Shown: one piece after another, positions 43,381 to 55,967 of the stretch | How positions within the stretch are numbered: the first letter of the stretch is position 1 | Layout of the letters: every line of letters starts with the position of its first letter | Source: Dyella sp. RRB7 | GTDB lineage: Bacteria; Pseudomonadota; Gammaproteobacteria; Xanthomonadales; Rhodanobacteraceae | Direction of reading: 5' to 3' | DNA length: 64,000 nucleotides | Assembly: GCF_022761115.1 (NCBI RefSeq) | Contig: NZ_JAKWJS010000007.1 | Coordinates: 1 to 64,000, forward strand | The notes under the pieces: generated by a model | The model's input: only the letters and a program-made list of their open reading frames with translations | Database searches by the model: none | Told to the model about the DNA's origin: nothing | Program-made: the position numbers and the translations under genes

Positions 43381-44946
43381 TCACCCCCGCAACAACAACC
43401 GATACGCCGAATTCTCGCTCTCGTCGCGGAACGGATAGCCCAGCGTATCGAGAAAGGCCTGGAACAGCGCGCGCTCGTCATGCGGTACCTGGATGCCGAC
43501 CAGGATGCGGCCGTAGTCCGCGCCCTGGTTGCGATAGTGGAACAGGCTGATGTTCCAGTCCGGATGCATGTGCCCTAGGAAGCGGGTGAGCGCACCCGGG
43601 CGTTCGGGAAACTCGAAGCGGTACAGCAGTTCATCGCGGGCCAGCGGCGAGCTGCCGCCGATCATATGGCGCAGGTGTTGCTTGGCCAGTTCGTCGTCGG
43701 TGAGATCGAGCACGCCAAAGCCGTGCGTACGGAAAGCGTTGATAAGCGTGTCGCGCTCGTCGCGCCGCGTGGTCTGCACGCCCACGAAGATATGCGCCTC
43801 GGCGGCGTTGCCGATGCGGTAGTTGAATTCGGTGATGCTGCGTTGGTCCAGTGCGGCGCAGAAGCGGCGGAAGCTGCCGCGCTCTTCCGGAATGGTGACG
43901 GCGAACACCGCCTCGCGCTGCTCGCCCACTTCGGCGCGTTCGGCCACGAAGCGCAGGCGGTCGAAATTGAGGTTGGCGCCGGACACGATGGCGACCATCG
44001 GTTCGGCGGTTGCGCCGTGCTCGGCCACGTATTGCTTCAGGCCCGCCAGCGCCAGCGCGCCCGCGGGCTCCGGCACGCTGCGCGTGTCCTGGAACACATC
44101 GCGAATGGCTGCGCAAATCGCATCAGTGTCCACCCTCAGCATCGCATCGACATGCTGGCGGCAAAGCTCGAAGGTAAGGTCGCCCACGCGTTTCACCGCC
44201 GTGCCGTCGGCGAACAAGCCCACTTCGGCAAGCGTCACGGGCGACCCCGCCTCAAGCGAACATGCCATGGCGTCGGAGTCGCAGGTCTGCACGCCGATCA
44301 CCTTCACCTCGGGGCGCAGCGCCTTGATATAGCCGGCGACGCCGGCGAGCAGGCCTCCGCCGCCCACCGGCACGAACACCGCATGCAACGGGCCAGGGTG
44401 CTGGCGCAGGATCTCCATGCCCACCGTGGCCTGGCCCGCGATCACCGCCGGGTCGTCGAACGGATGCACGAAGGTGTAGCCATGTTCGGCCTGCAGCTGG
44501 GCGGCCGCGGCCTGGGCATCGCTATAGGAATCGCCGGACAGCACCACCTCCACCTGCGCGCCACCGAAGCGGCGCACCGCATCCACCTTCACCTGCGGCG
44601 CCGTCACCGGCATCACGATGATCGCGCGGATGCCCAGCCGGGCGGCGGCCAGCGCCACGCCCTGCGCATGGTTGCCGGCCGAGGCCGCGATAACGCCGCG
44701 CGCACGCTGCGCGGCATCGAGACCGATCATGCGGTTGTAGGCGCCGCGCAACTTGAACGAGAACACCGGCTGCTGGTCCTCGCGCTTCAGCAACACTTGC
44801 TGGCCCAGCCGCGCGGAGAGCAGCGCCGCGGCATCCAGCGCCGTCTCGCGCGCTACGTCATAGACCCGCGCGCCTACCGTTTGCCGCAGCAGCTCGTGCG
44901 CACTGAAGCCGGCGGCGGCATCGGCGTGTTCGGCCAGTGCATTCAT
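43381..44946 (-). CDS. ilvA: Threonine ammonia-lyase, biosynthetic
   Basis: IlvA deaminates threonine to 2-oxobutanoate, the entry to isoleucine. The 521-aa protein has the PLP Lys65 in FSFKLRGAY, SAGNHAQGVA, GGGGLLAG, and two C-terminal ACT-like regulatory repeats (about 335-505) that bind isoleucine and valine, so it is the feedback-regulated biosynthetic type. Its ATG overlaps the ilvM stop by 4 bases. It is the distal gene of the leu-ilv block, and is followed by a dispersed palindrome. Confidence 0.97.
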   Translation of the reverse strand: MNALAEHADAAAGFSAHELLRQTVGARVYDVARETALDAAALLSARLGQQVLLKREDQQPVFSFKLRGAYNRMIGLDAAQRARGVIAASAGNHAQGVALAAARLGIRAIIVMPVTAPQVKVDAVRRFGGAQVEVVLSGDSYSDAQAAAAQLQAEHGYTFVHPFDDPAVIAGQATVGMEILRQHPGPLHAVFVPVGGGGLLAGVAGYIKALRPEVKVIGVQTCDSDAMACSLEAGSPVTLAEVGLFADGTAVKRVGDLTFELCRQHVDAMLRVDTDAICAAIRDVFQDTRSVPEPAGALALAGLKQYVAEHGATAEPMVAIVSGANLNFDRLRFVAERAEVGEQREAVFAVTIPEERGSFRRFCAALDQRSITEFNYRIGNAAEAHIFVGVQTTRRDERDTLINAFRTHGFGVLDLTDDELAKQHLRHMIGGSSPLARDELLYRFEFPERPGALTRFLGHMHPDWNISLFHYRNQGADYGRILVGIQVPHDERALFQAFLDTLGYPFRDESENSAYRLLLRG

Positions 44947-45188
44947 GGAGTGGCGCTGGCGGGGTGGCTGACCTCGATGACGTCGACCAGCTTGCGTGTC
45001 TGCTTGATGATCTGCTCCACCGTTTCATCGGCGCCATGCATCACCAGGGTCAGCTGCGACACATCCGGGTCCTGCGTGGCGGCGACGGTCAGCGTATCGA
45101 TGTTGCAGTGGCGCGCGGCGAACAGGCCGGCCACGCGCATCAACGCGCCCGATTCGTTCTGCAGCAGGATGGATAGCGTGTGTTTCAT
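44943..45188 (-). CDS. ilvM: Acetolactate synthase small subunit (ACT domain)
   Basis: The 81-aa protein is a single ACT domain (HTLSILLQNESGALMRVAGLFAARHCNIDTLTV), the size of IlvM, the regulatory subunit of acetolactate synthase II. GGAG lies about 7 bases upstream of the ATG at 45188; a longer frame to 45269 has no support. The stop overlaps ilvA (ATGA), and the gene follows ilvG after 58 bases containing a palindrome. Together with IlvG it forms the holoenzyme. Confidence 0.93.
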   Translation of the reverse strand: MKHTLSILLQNESGALMRVAGLFAARHCNIDTLTVAATQDPDVSQLTLVMHGADETVEQIIKQTRKLVDVIEVSHPASATP

Positions 45189-45214
45189 GGTGGTACTCCG
45201 TAACCCTGGGCACG

Positions 45215-45241
45215 CGTCATCCCAGCTTTCGCTGGACGACG
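45215..45241. repeat. Dispersed CGTCAT-type palindrome (copy 4, degenerate)
   Basis: CGTCATCCCAGC-TTTC-GCTGGACGACG sits in the short ilvG-ilvM gap. In the mRNA it forms a hairpin between two genes whose products must be made in balance. Confidence 0.65.
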
Positions 45242-45246
45242 GTTGG

Positions 45247-47118
45247 TTAGAACATGTCGGACGCGGCATCCGCGGACGCCGCCGGCAGCACCCGCGACGG
45301 AATGAAATCGCCGGTGATCATCTGCGCATACGTCGCGCCGGGCCCCACCATCGGATACACGCCGGCATCGGGATCGATCATCACCTCAAGGAAGGCAGGA
45401 CCCTCGAAGGCGATGAAGTCGGCGATGGTGTCCGCCAGATCCTCCTTGCGCTCCAGCCGCTTGGCCCACTCGAAACCATCGGCTTGCGCGGCCTTGATGA
45501 AATCCTTCTTGTGCAGGCTCTTGTCGGACGAGGCGAAGCGGCCGCGGAAAAACAGCTTCTGCCACTGCCGCACCATGCCGTCGCCGATGTTGTTGAGCAC
45601 CACCACTTTCACCGGCAGGTTGTAGGTGGTGACGGTTTCCAGCTCGCCCAGGTTCATGCGGATACTGGCGTCGCCGTCGATATCGATGACCACCGCGTCG
45701 CGCCGCGCGAACTGCGCGCCGATGGCGGCCGGCAGGCCGAAACCCATGGTGCCCATCGAGCCGGAAGTGAGCCAATGGCGCGGTTCGCGGAAATCGAAGT
45801 ACTGCGCCGCCCACATCTGGTGCTGGCCGACGCCGGTGCTGATCACCGCGCGGCCCTGCGTGTGGCGGTTGATCGCCTCGATCACCGCCTGCGGCTGGAT
45901 CAACGCGCTGTCGCGGTCGTAGTTCAGCGCGTGCGTGCTCTTGAGCGCGGCGATATGCGCATGCCAGTCGGCAAAGCGCTGCCCGGCCCCGGCATGCAGG
46001 CCATGGCGCATGCCGTACTGCTGCAGGCGCGACAAGGTACGATCGAGGTCGCCGTGGTGATGCCAGTGCACCGACTTCACCTTGCCGATCTCGGCCGGAT
46101 CGATATCGATCTGCGCGATGAAGCGCGCGTTGGGCGCGAAGCGGTCCGGCACGCTGGCCACGCGATCGTCGAAGCGCGCGCCCAGCGCCAGCAGGAAGTC
46201 GCAGTCGTCCACGGCGTAGTTGGCGTAGGCGGTGCCGTGCATGCCCAGCATGTGCAGCGCCAGCGGTTCGGTGGTGTCGACCGCGCCGATGCCCATCAGC
46301 GTGGTGGTGACCGGCAGGCCGAACTGCTGCACGAAGGCGCGCAGCGTGGTGGCCGCCTCGGCGGCGATGACGCCGCCGCCGGCGTAGATGAGCGGGCGCC
46401 TGGCCTTGGCCAGCGCGTCGAAGAAGGCGGCGCATTGGGCGTCGTCCAGCCGCGCGTGCTCGATGGCATGCTGGCGCGCGCGATAACCCGGGATGGGCAG
46501 GCGCCCCTCACCGGCGAAGGTGAGCGAGGTGTTCTGTACGTCCTTGGGAATATCCACCACCACCGGGCCGGGCCGCCCGCTGCGCGCGATCTCGAACGCG
46601 GTGCGCAGGGTCACTTCCAGTCGGGTGGGATCGGTAAGCAGGAACACATGCTTGGCGCAGGCGCTCATGATGTTGCTGACGGCGGCTTCCTGAAAGGCAT
46701 CGCTGCCCAGCGCCGCCGTGGGCACCTGGCCGCAGATCACCACCATCGGCACCGAATCGGCCATGGCATCGCGTACCGGCGTGACCATGTTGGTAGCGCC
46801 CGGGCCGGAGGTGACGATGGCCACGCCCACCTTGCCCGAGGCACGCGCATAGCCTGCCGCCATGAAGCCCGCGCCCTGTTCATTGGCCGGCACGATCAGC
46901 GGCATCGGTTCGCCGCCCACCGGTGACAGATGCGTGGCGTTGAAACGGAATACCGCGTCGTACACCGGCAGGATGGCACCGCCCGAATAACCGAACAGCA
47001 CGTCGACGCCTTCATCGGCAAGTACCTGCACCACGATTTCCGCGCCGCTCATGGCCTGGCCGGCGAGCGGGTGAGTGGCGGCCGGAGCGGATATCTCCCT
47101 TTGCAGTGGCACGTTCAC
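45247..47118 (-). CDS. ilvG: Acetolactate synthase large subunit
   Basis: IlvG is the ThDP- and FAD-dependent catalytic subunit that makes acetolactate or acetohydroxybutyrate, the first common step for Val/Leu/Ile. The product has GVDVLFGYSGGAILPVYDA with the catalytic Glu region, TSGPGATNMVTPVRDA, and a C-terminal ThDP motif around IDGDASIRMNLGELETV. I take the GTG at 47118 (623 aa); the ATG at 47052 aligns with the first residue of E. coli IlvG and would give 601 aa. A still longer frame to 47265 crosses a palindrome and is unlikely. It is the large partner of IlvM. Confidence 0.95.
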   Translation of the reverse strand: MNVPLQREISAPAATHPLAGQAMSGAEIVVQVLADEGVDVLFGYSGGAILPVYDAVFRFNATHLSPVGGEPMPLIVPANEQGAGFMAAGYARASGKVGVAIVTSGPGATNMVTPVRDAMADSVPMVVICGQVPTAALGSDAFQEAAVSNIMSACAKHVFLLTDPTRLEVTLRTAFEIARSGRPGPVVVDIPKDVQNTSLTFAGEGRLPIPGYRARQHAIEHARLDDAQCAAFFDALAKARRPLIYAGGGVIAAEAATTLRAFVQQFGLPVTTTLMGIGAVDTTEPLALHMLGMHGTAYANYAVDDCDFLLALGARFDDRVASVPDRFAPNARFIAQIDIDPAEIGKVKSVHWHHHGDLDRTLSRLQQYGMRHGLHAGAGQRFADWHAHIAALKSTHALNYDRDSALIQPQAVIEAINRHTQGRAVISTGVGQHQMWAAQYFDFREPRHWLTSGSMGTMGFGLPAAIGAQFARRDAVVIDIDGDASIRMNLGELETVTTYNLPVKVVVLNNIGDGMVRQWQKLFFRGRFASSDKSLHKKDFIKAAQADGFEWAKRLERKEDLADTIADFIAFEGPAFLEVMIDPDAGVYPMVGPGATYAQMITGDFIPSRVLPAASADAASDMF

Positions 47119-47290
47119 GGTTCTCGGATTTCCCTTGGATTCGCCGCACGCGCGGCGGGTCGAAAGTCGTGTTGGAAAACTCCCTCCCTTGCCTGGGCAA
47201 GAGAGGGCCGGTGAGGGGGAAAGCGTGTGGCGGGATAAGCGCCCCTCGTAAAGCGAAACAAACACGGCGAGTGAAGCTGCCCTCCGGACT

Positions 47291-47313
47291 CGTCATCCCC
47301 GCGAAAGCGGGGA
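47291..47313. repeat. Dispersed CGTCAT-type palindrome (copy 5, half-degenerate)
   Basis: CGTCATCCCCGC-GAAA-GCGGGGA lies in the 254-base ilvC-ilvG gap. The gap is the largest in the leu-ilv block and otherwise holds no gene; a secondary promoter for ilvGMA could be here but no clear hexamers are visible. Confidence 0.65.
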
Positions 47314-47372
47314 CCCAGTGCCTTTGGGGGGTATCGGAACGTTCAACGACGGACCGAACATCCCGTGTCGAA

Positions 47373-48392
47373 TCAGCCCACCTTTTTCAACGGCTCGGCC
47401 GCCGGCTTCGGCGCATTGGCCTGCAGCCACGGCATGCGTGCGCGCAGCTTGGCGCCCACCTGTTCCACCGGATGCTCCAGGTCGGCCTGCTTGAACTTCT
47501 TGTAGTTCGGCAGGCCGGCGTTGTACTCGGCGATCCAGTTGCGCGCGAAGGTGCCGTCCTGGATGTCCTTGAGCACGTCCTTCATGCGCGCCTTGGTGCC
47601 GGCGTCGATCACGCGCGGGCCGCTCACGTAGTCGCCGTACTGCGCGGTTTCGGAGACGAATTCCAGCATGCGCGCGATGCCGCCTTCGTAGAACAGGTCC
47701 ACGATCAGCTTCAGTTCGTGCAGCACTTCGTAGTACGCGATTTCCGGCTGGTAGCCGGCTTCCACCAGCGTTTCGAAGCCGGCCTGCACCAGCGAGCTGG
47801 CGCCGCCGCACAGCACGGCCTGCTCGCCGAACAGGTCGGTTTCGGTCTCTTCCTTGAAGTCGGTCTTGATCAGCAGCGCGCGGCCGCCGCCGATGCCGTC
47901 GGCATAGGCCCTGGCCTTGGCCTCGGCGTGGCCGCTGACGTCCTGGTGCACCGCCCAGATGGAGGGCACGCCGCGGCCGATTTCATATTCGCGACGCACC
48001 AGCGCGCCCGGGCCCTTCGGCGCCACCAGGATCACGTCGATGTCCTTGCGCGGCTCGATCTGCTTGAAGTGCACGTTGAAGCCGTGCGCGAACAGCAGCG
48101 CGGCGCCGGGCTTGATGTTGGGCTCGATGCTTTCCTTGTACAGCTTGGGCTGCACCATGTCGGGCGTGAGCACGGCGACCAGGTCGGCGTCCTTCACCGC
48201 CTCGCCCGGCTCGGCCACGGTGAAGCCTTCGGCGCGTGCCTTCTCCCACGAGGGGCCGCCCTTGCGCAGGCCCACCACGACATCGAGACCGGAGTCGCGC
48301 AGGTTGAGGGCGTGGGCGCGGCCCTGGCTGCCATAGCCGAGTACGGCGATGCGGGCCTTGGCGAGGGTGTCGTTCGAGGTCTGGGTGCTCAT
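47373..48392 (-). CDS. ilvC: Ketol-acid reductoisomerase
   Basis: IlvC uses NADPH and Mg to isomerise and reduce acetolactate and acetohydroxybutyrate. The 339-aa protein is the class I (short) form, with the Rossmann motif [40 protein letters not shown] and the Mg site region. Longer forward frames run into ilvD. The start (ATG 48392) overlaps the ilvD stop by 4 bases, so translation is coupled. Confidence 0.98.
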   Translation of the reverse strand: MSTQTSNDTLAKARIAVLGYGSQGRAHALNLRDSGLDVVVGLRKGGPSWEKARAEGFTVAEPGEAVKDADLVAVLTPDMVQPKLYKESIEPNIKPGAALLFAHGFNVHFKQIEPRKDIDVILVAPKGPGALVRREYEIGRGVPSIWAVHQDVSGHAEAKARAYADGIGGGRALLIKTDFKEETETDLFGEQAVLCGGASSLVQAGFETLVEAGYQPEIAYYEVLHELKLIVDLFYEGGIARMLEFVSETAQYGDYVSGPRVIDAGTKARMKDVLKDIQDGTFARNWIAEYNAGLPNYKKFKQADLEHPVEQVGAKLRARMPWLQANAPKPAAEPLKKVG

Positions 48393-50098
48393 GCGGTAAC
48401 TCCTGCGGTTGTGTCTTCGCTGACGTGGTGGGAAGCGGAAGCGTGGTGAGAGGTGTTGGGATGCGTGGTGGCGCCATCGGAGGCGGAACCCACCAGGCGT
48501 GCGTACTTGGCCAGCGCACCCCGCGTGACCTTGGGTGCCGGCGGCTGCCAGTTGGCGCGACGGGTGACCAGGTCGGCGTCGGTGCTGATCTGGCGGGTGT
48601 CGGCGTCGATGCGGATGCGATCGCCATCGCGCAGCAAGGCGATGGGGCCGCCGCGCGCGGCCTCGGGTGCGATATGGCCGACCATGTAGCCATGGGTGGC
48701 GCCGGAGAAGCGGCCATCGGTGATCAACGCGACGTCGTCGCCCAGGCCACGACCGACCAGCGCGGCGGTGACGCCGAGCATTTCGCGCATGCCGGGACCG
48801 CCGGCGGGGCCTTCGTTGCGGATGACGATGACGTCGCCCTTCTCGATGCTGCCGCCCTGCACGGCGGCGAAGGCCTGCTCCTCGCTCTCGAACACGCGGG
48901 CGCGGCCCTCGAAATGGTTGGCGCCCTTGGCGAGCTTGAGGATGCAGCCTTCCGGCGCGATGTTGCCGTACAGGATGGAATAGCCGCCGCGCGGCTTCAG
49001 CGGCGCGCTGATCGGATGCACCACATCCTGCTGCCCGGCACGCGGTGCGGCGGCGGCTTCCTCGAACAGGCTGCGGCCGGTGACGGTAGGGGCATCGTCG
49101 AGCATGCCCGCGGCGATCAGCTCTTGCGCGACGCGCGCACTGCCGCCGGCGCCGAACAGTTCGACGGCGGTATAGCGGCCGCCGGGCAACAGGTCGGCGA
49201 TCACCGGCGTGTGCTTGGAGGCCGGCTCGAAATCCTCCAGCGTCCATGGCACGCCCGCTTCGCGGGCAATGGCCAGCAGGTGCAGCACGGCATTGGTGGA
49301 GCCGGCCGTGGCCGCCACCATGCGCGCGGCATTGCGGAACGAGGTGGTGGTGAGCATGGCGCGCGGCGTGCGCTCGTTCTTCAGGCACTCCATCACCAGC
49401 TCGCCGCAGCGACGCGCCGCCGCGGCCTTGGCCGGATGCGTGGCCGGAATATCGTTGAAGCCCAGCGGCGACAGGCCCAGCGTGGACAGCACCATCGCCA
49501 TGGTGTTGGCGGTGAACTGGCCGCCGCAGGCACCGGCGCCGGGACAGGCATCGCGCTCGACCGAGGTGAGTTCGGCGTTGTCGATCTTGCCCGCGCCATA
49601 GGCACCCACGGCCTCGAACACCTGCTGGATGGTGATGGGATGGTTGTCGTGCATGCCATGCGCGATGGTGCCGCCGTATAGGGCGACACTGGGGATGTCC
49701 AGGCGCGCCATGGCCATCGCGGCGGCGGGAATGGTCTTGTCGCAGCCGCACAGCACCACCATCGCGTCCAGGCAATGGCCGTCGACGGCCAGCTCGATCG
49801 AGTCGGTGATCACCTCGCGGCTGATCAGCGAGGCGCGCATGCCCGGCGTGCCCATGGCGATGCCATCGGTAACGGCGATGGTGTTGAACTCCACCGGCGT
49901 GCCGCCCGCCGCGCGAATGCCTTCGGCCACGTGCTCGGCCAGCTCGCGCAGGTTGAGGTTGCACGGGCTCACGTTCGACCAGGTGTGCACCACGGCCACC
50001 AGCGGCTTGGCGATGGCGTCGTCGTCCATGCCGGTGGCACGAAGCATCGAGCGCGCGGGCGCGCGGTCGGGGCCGGTCTTGATCAGGTCACTGCGCAT
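48389..50098 (-). CDS. ilvD: Dihydroxy-acid dehydratase
   Basis: IlvD dehydrates dihydroxy-isovalerate and dihydroxy-methylvalerate to the 2-oxo acids. The 569-aa Fe-S enzyme has likely cluster ligands Cys46 (VSPCN), Cys119 (LCGCDK) and Cys191 (GACGGQF). The C-terminal tail is His/Ser/Thr-rich beyond the catalytic domain. Its stop overlaps ilvC by 4 bases. It is separated from leuB by 90 bases holding one perfect GC hairpin. Confidence 0.97.
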   Translation of the reverse strand: MRSDLIKTGPDRAPARSMLRATGMDDDAIAKPLVAVVHTWSNVSPCNLNLRELAEHVAEGIRAAGGTPVEFNTIAVTDGIAMGTPGMRASLISREVITDSIELAVDGHCLDAMVVLCGCDKTIPAAAMAMARLDIPSVALYGGTIAHGMHDNHPITIQQVFEAVGAYGAGKIDNAELTSVERDACPGAGACGGQFTANTMAMVLSTLGLSPLGFNDIPATHPAKAAAARRCGELVMECLKNERTPRAMLTTTSFRNAARMVAATAGSTNAVLHLLAIAREAGVPWTLEDFEPASKHTPVIADLLPGGRYTAVELFGAGGSARVAQELIAAGMLDDAPTVTGRSLFEEAAAAPRAGQQDVVHPISAPLKPRGGYSILYGNIAPEGCILKLAKGANHFEGRARVFESEEQAFAAVQGGSIEKGDVIVIRNEGPAGGPGMREMLGVTAALVGRGLGDDVALITDGRFSGATHGYMVGHIAPEAARGGPIALLRDGDRIRIDADTRQISTDADLVTRRANWQPPAPKVTRGALAKYARLVGSASDGATTHPNTSHHASASHHVSEDTTAGVTA

Positions 50099-50134
50099 GG
50101 TGTTTCCGTCGTGAATGGGTAATTGCCGTGGCTT

Positions 50135-50156
50135 CCTCCCCTGTATGCAGGGGAGG
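50135..50156. repeat. 9-bp perfect hairpin between leuB and ilvD
   Basis: CCTCCCCTG (50135-50143) pairs with CAGGGGAGG (50148-50156) around TATG. No T-tract on either strand. It sits in the only sizeable gap between the leu and ilvDC parts of the operon and may set the mRNA level there. Confidence 0.55.
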
Positions 50157-50188
50157 GGCCAGGGGCGAGTGGTCGTTGACGCTGGGGT

Positions 50189-51286
50189 TCATCCGCAGGC
50201 CCGTCCCCAGCGCAGGAACGCCGCCGCATTGCAGGCATGCTCGTCGAGCGAAGCGAGTACGGCGTCCAGCACCTCGCGCGTGCCGGCCTGGCCACCGATA
50301 TCGCGGGTGCGAGGGCCGTGCTCGATCACCTCGGCCACGGCCGCTTCCACCGCCGTCGCTTCCTGTTCCAGCCCCAGCGAATGACGCAGCAACAGCGCAG
50401 CCGACAGGATCGCCCCGGTCGGATTGGCCGCGCCCTGGCCGGCGATGTCCGGCGCCGAACCATGGATCGGTTCGTACAGGCCCGCCTTGCCCTGGCCCAG
50501 CGAGGCCGAGGGCAACAGGCCCAGCGAGCCCGCCAGCGCGGCGGCTTCGTCGGTGAGGATGTCGCCGAACAGGTTCTCGGTCACCACCACGTCGTAGCGC
50601 GAGGGCTGGGTGAGCAGCAGCATCGCCATCGAATCGACCAGCTGGTGCTCCAGCTTCACGTCCGGGTACTCGGCGGCAATGCGCTGCACCGTGCTGCGCC
50701 ACAGGCGCGAGGTTTCCAGCACGTTGGCCTTGTCCACCGAGGTGACGTGGCGGCGGCGCTCGCGCGCCAGGTCAAACGCGCGGCGCGTGACCCGTTCCAC
50801 CTCGGCCACGGTGTACTTGCACTCGTCGGTGGCGGTGTCGAGGGTGCGCGTCTTGGCGCCGAAGTAGGCGCCGCCGGTGAGTTCGCGCACGAACAGCACG
50901 TCGACGTTCTTCAGCTTCTCGTTCTTCAGCGGCGACAGCGAGGCCAGCGCGGGATGCACCTGCAGCGGGCGCAGGTTGGCGTACACGCCCAGCGCGGCGC
51001 GCAGCGCCAGCAGGCCCTGTTCCGGGCGCACCGGCGCATTCGGATCGGACCATTTCGGCCCGCCCACCGCGCCGAGCAGCACGGCATCGGCGGCCTTGCA
51101 GGCGCCCAGCGATGCCGCCGGCAGCGGCTCGCCGGTGGCGTCGATGGCGCAGCCGCCGATCAGGTGTTCCTCGAAATGGAAACTGTGGTCGAAGTGCGCG
51201 GCGACCGCGTCGAGCACGGCGACGGCCGCCGCGGTGACCTCGGGGCCGACGCCATCGCCGGGCAGGGTGACGATATGCGCTCTCAT
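50189..51286 (-). CDS. leuB: 3-isopropylmalate dehydrogenase
   Basis: LeuB oxidises 3-isopropylmalate with NAD to the leucine 2-oxo acid precursor. The 365-aa protein has [10 protein letters not shown] at the N terminus, [20 protein letters not shown], the metal-binding [17 protein letters not shown], and [19 protein letters not shown], all hallmark LeuB segments. Its ATG overlaps the leuD stop by 4 bases. Confidence 0.98.
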   Translation of the reverse strand: MRAHIVTLPGDGVGPEVTAAAVAVLDAVAAHFDHSFHFEEHLIGGCAIDATGEPLPAASLGACKAADAVLLGAVGGPKWSDPNAPVRPEQGLLALRAALGVYANLRPLQVHPALASLSPLKNEKLKNVDVLFVRELTGGAYFGAKTRTLDTATDECKYTVAEVERVTRRAFDLARERRRHVTSVDKANVLETSRLWRSTVQRIAAEYPDVKLEHQLVDSMAMLLLTQPSRYDVVVTENLFGDILTDEAAALAGSLGLLPSASLGQGKAGLYEPIHGSAPDIAGQGAANPTGAILSAALLLRHSLGLEQEATAVEAAVAEVIEHGPRTRDIGGQAGTREVLDAVLASLDEHACNAAAFLRWGRACG

Positions 51287-51867
51287 GCGGCTTTCTCCGT
51301 GCGGTGTTCGTAAGCGGTGATGGCCTCGGCGTGCTGCAGCAGGTAGCCGAGCTGATCGACGCCATGCAGCAGGCAATGGCGTGCGAAGGGTTCCAGCTGG
51401 AAGTGGATGCGGCCGCCATCGGGCAGCGCGATGTACTGCTCGCGCACGTCGATGGTCAGTTCGATGCCCGGGTGTTCCAGCAGCCAGCGGTGTTCGGCGG
51501 CATCCAGCACGATGGCGAGCAGGCCGTTCTTCAGCGCGTTGTTGCGGAAGATGTCGGCGATCTCGCTGCACAGCACCGCCTGGATGCCGTAGTCGAGCAG
51601 CGCCCACGGCGCGTGCTCGCGCGACGAGCCGCAACCGAAGTTGCGCCCGGCGACCAGGATGGCGCAACCCTGCGCCTGCGGCTGGTTGAGCGGAAACGCC
51701 GGGTTGTCGCCGCCGTCGGCCTGGTAGCGCCAGTCGTTGAAGCACAGCTTGCCCAGGCCGGCGCGCTGGGTGGTGGTGAGGAAGCGCGCCGGGATGATGC
51801 GGTCGGTGTCGATATTCTCGTCCGGCAGCACGGCCGTGCGGGAGTGCAGGCGGGTGATGGGCTTCAT
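51283..51867 (-). CDS. leuD: 3-isopropylmalate dehydratase small subunit
   Basis: LeuD is the swivelling small subunit that completes isopropylmalate isomerase with LeuC. The 194-aa product has [11 protein letters not shown] near the N terminus, [17 protein letters not shown], and [17 protein letters not shown], all conserved. Length is normal (about 190-215). It overlaps leuC upstream and leuB downstream by 4 bases each. Confidence 0.97.
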   Translation of the reverse strand: MKPITRLHSRTAVLPDENIDTDRIIPARFLTTTQRAGLGKLCFNDWRYQADGGDNPAFPLNQPQAQGCAILVAGRNFGCGSSREHAPWALLDYGIQAVLCSEIADIFRNNALKNGLLAIVLDAAEHRWLLEHPGIELTIDVREQYIALPDGGRIHFQLEPFARHCLLHGVDQLGYLLQHAEAITAYEHRTEKAA

Positions 51868-53276
51868 GCGGCGACCTCCGTCATGTACTCGCGCGGATCG
51901 GCGATGCGACCGGCCAAGGCCGATGCGGCGGCCGTGGCCGGGCTGGCCAGCACGGTGCGCGCGCCCTTGCCCTGGCGGCCTTCGAAATTGCGGTTGGATG
52001 TGCTCACCACCAGCTGCCCGGGCTGTGCCAGGTCGCCGTTCATGGCAATGCACATGGAGCAGCCCGGCACGCGCCACTCGGCGCCGGCCGCGGTGAACAC
52101 GTGATGCAGGCCTTCGCGCTCCGCGTCGCGGCGCACCGCTTCGGAACCCGGCACCACCAGCATGCGCACGCCGTTGGCCACGCGGCGTCCGCGCAGCACG
52201 CGCGCCGCTTCGCGCAGATCCGACAGGCGCGAGTTGGTGCAGCTGCCGACAAACACCACGTCCACCGGGGTGCCCTGCATCGGCTTGCCCGCTTCGGCGC
52301 GCATGTAGTCGAGCGCTCGCTTCTCCTGTGCGTTGCGTGCGGCGGGCACCGGCGTATCCATGGCGATGGCCATGCCCGGATGGGTGCCGTAGGTCACCGT
52401 GGGGCGCACCTTGCCGGCGTCGATGCGCACTTCGCGGTCGTAGCTGGCGCCTGCATCGGTGCGCAGCGACCGCCAGCGCTGCACGGCAGCGTCCCATGCG
52501 GCGCCCTGCGGCACGCGCGGGCGGCCCTTGAGCCAGGCGAAGGTGGTGTCGTCGGGGGCGATCAGGCCGGCGCGGGCGCCCGCCTCGATCGACATGTTGC
52601 ACACCGTCATGCGCTCATCCATCGACATCGCCTCGATGGCGTCGCCGCGGTACTCGATGACGTAGCCGGTGCCGCCATCCACGCCGATCTCGCCGATGAT
52701 GTGCAGGATCAGGTCCTTGGCGCCGACGCCCGCCGGCAGCTGGCCATCCACATGGATCGCCAGCGTCCTGGGCTTGCGTTGCAGCAGGCATTGCGTGGCC
52801 ATCACGTGGCCCACCTCGGTGGTGCCGATGCCGAACGCCAGCGCGCCGAAGGCACCGTGCGTGGAGGTGTGGCTGTCGCCGCACACGATGGTCATGCCGG
52901 GCTGGGTGGCGCCGAGCTCCGGGCCGATCACGTGCACGATGCCGCGGTCGTCGCTGTCCCAGCCGTGTAGCTCCACGCCGAACTCGCGGCAGTTGGTTTC
53001 CAGCTGCGCCACCTGCGCCTTCGCCTCGGCGTTGGCGTAGGGGCGTTCGCCATCGGCGCCGGCCGGCAGGGTGGGCGTGGAATGGTCCAGCGTGGCCAGC
53101 ATGCGATCGGGGCGGCGCAGCTTCAGGCCGCGCTCGCGCAGTTCGCTGAAGGCCTGCGGCGAGGTGACTTCGTGTACCAGGTGCAGGTCGACATAGAGAA
53201 TCGCCGGCGTGTCGGTGCTCTCGGGCGCCACCACGTGCGCGTCCCATACCTTCTCGAATAGCGTCTTGGCGCTCAT
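51864..53276 (-). CDS. leuC: 3-isopropylmalate dehydratase large subunit
   Basis: LeuC is the aconitase-type catalytic subunit that isomerises 2- to 3-isopropylmalate. The 470-aa protein has the [4Fe-4S] ligands in VGSCTNSR and CSMC (PGCSMCIAM), the substrate segment [21 protein letters not shown] and the [10 protein letters not shown] motif. The start (ATG 53276) overlaps the ilvE stop; longer frames to 53390 lie inside ilvE and are not used. Overlaps leuD downstream. Confidence 0.98.
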   Translation of the reverse strand: MSAKTLFEKVWDAHVVAPESTDTPAILYVDLHLVHEVTSPQAFSELRERGLKLRRPDRMLATLDHSTPTLPAGADGERPYANAEAKAQVAQLETNCREFGVELHGWDSDDRGIVHVIGPELGATQPGMTIVCGDSHTSTHGAFGALAFGIGTTEVGHVMATQCLLQRKPRTLAIHVDGQLPAGVGAKDLILHIIGEIGVDGGTGYVIEYRGDAIEAMSMDERMTVCNMSIEAGARAGLIAPDDTTFAWLKGRPRVPQGAAWDAAVQRWRSLRTDAGASYDREVRIDAGKVRPTVTYGTHPGMAIAMDTPVPAARNAQEKRALDYMRAEAGKPMQGTPVDVVFVGSCTNSRLSDLREAARVLRGRRVANGVRMLVVPGSEAVRRDAEREGLHHVFTAAGAEWRVPGCSMCIAMNGDLAQPGQLVVSTSNRNFEGRQGKGARTVLASPATAAASALAGRIADPREYMTEVAA

Positions 53277-54273
53277 GCGGTGGCCCCCACCGTGGCGGAC
53301 TGCTGGTGAGACGTGCGGCCATGGGTGGCCGCCTTGTGATCTTCGTGGTCGGGGGCGACCGCATCGGATACCGGCGTGAGCCAGCCCCACCGGTCGGCGG
53401 TGGTGCCATCGAACAGGCCGAAGAACGCCTTCTGCAGCGCACGCGTGACATCGCCAGGACGACCCGCGCCCACCTGCTTGCGATCCACCGAACGCACCGG
53501 CGTGATCTCGGCGGCGGTGCCGGTCATGAAGATCTCGTCGGCGCTGTACAGCGCTTCGCGCGGCAGGTCGCGTTCCTCCACCGCGATACCCAGCTCGCCG
53601 GCCAGGGTGATCACCGATTCGCGTGTGATGCCGGCCAGGATGCCCGCGCTGGTGGGCGGCGTGAGCAGCTTGCCGTTCTTCACCAGGAACAGGTTTTCAC
53701 CCGCGCCTTCGCTGAGCAGGCCGTTGTGGCCCAGCGCGATGCCTTCGGCGTAGCCGCCGCGGCGCGCTTCCAGCGCGATCAGCTGGCTGGAAAGATAATT
53801 GCCGCCGGCCTTGGCCCAGCTGGGAATGGTATTGGGTGCCGGCCGATGCCACGAGGACACGCACACATCCGCGCCATGCTCGATCGCATCGCCCAGGTAC
53901 GCACCCCACTCCAGCGCCATGATCGCCACGTCCACCGGCGAGTCGCCCTTGGGCAGCACGCCCAGGCCGCCCGCGCCGCGGAACACGATCGGGCGCACGT
54001 AAGCCGACTTCATGCGGTTGGCGCGAATGACTTCGTGGCAGGCCGCGTTGATCTCTTCCTCGCTGTAGCCGATGTCGATCTCGTACACGCGAGCCGATTC
54101 GAACAGGCGGCGCGTGTGGTCGGCGAGGCGGAAATAGGCCGGGCCCTGCGGGGTGGCGTAGACACGCTCGCCCTCGAATACCGAGGAGCCGTAGTGCAGG
54201 GCGTGGGTGCTGACGTGGACCGTGGCCTCGGTCCAGGGTTTGATCTGGCCGTTGTGCCAGAGGAATGGCGTGG

Positions 54274-54277
<4 letters not shown>
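53273..54277 (-). CDS. ilvE: Branched-chain amino acid aminotransferase
   Basis: IlvE makes Leu, Ile and Val from their 2-oxo acids using glutamate. The 334-aa fold-type IV PLP enzyme has the Schiff-base Lys156 in [22 protein letters not shown], and the [10 protein letters not shown] loop. It carries about 28 extra residues at the C terminus (Asp/His/Ala/Thr-rich) relative to the 306-aa E. coli protein. It overlaps leuA upstream and leuC downstream by 4 bases (ATGA), so it is locked between leu genes. Confidence 0.97.
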
Positions 54278-55932
<1,655 letters not shown>

Positions 55933-55967
55933 CACTTAGCTCCGCTGTGTGCGTCGCCGAAGGCAAT

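Noticed and set aside
43666-46926. 1086-codon plus-strand open frame opposite ilvA, ilvM and ilvG
   Set aside because: His/Arg/Ala/Gly-rich translation typical of an antisense frame in high-GC DNA; crosses three real genes on the other strand.
45247-47265. N-terminal extension of acetolactate synthase to 47265
   Set aside because: The extra residues are Pro/Ser/Arg-rich and cross an intergenic palindromic region; the conserved protein begins at 47052 or 47118.
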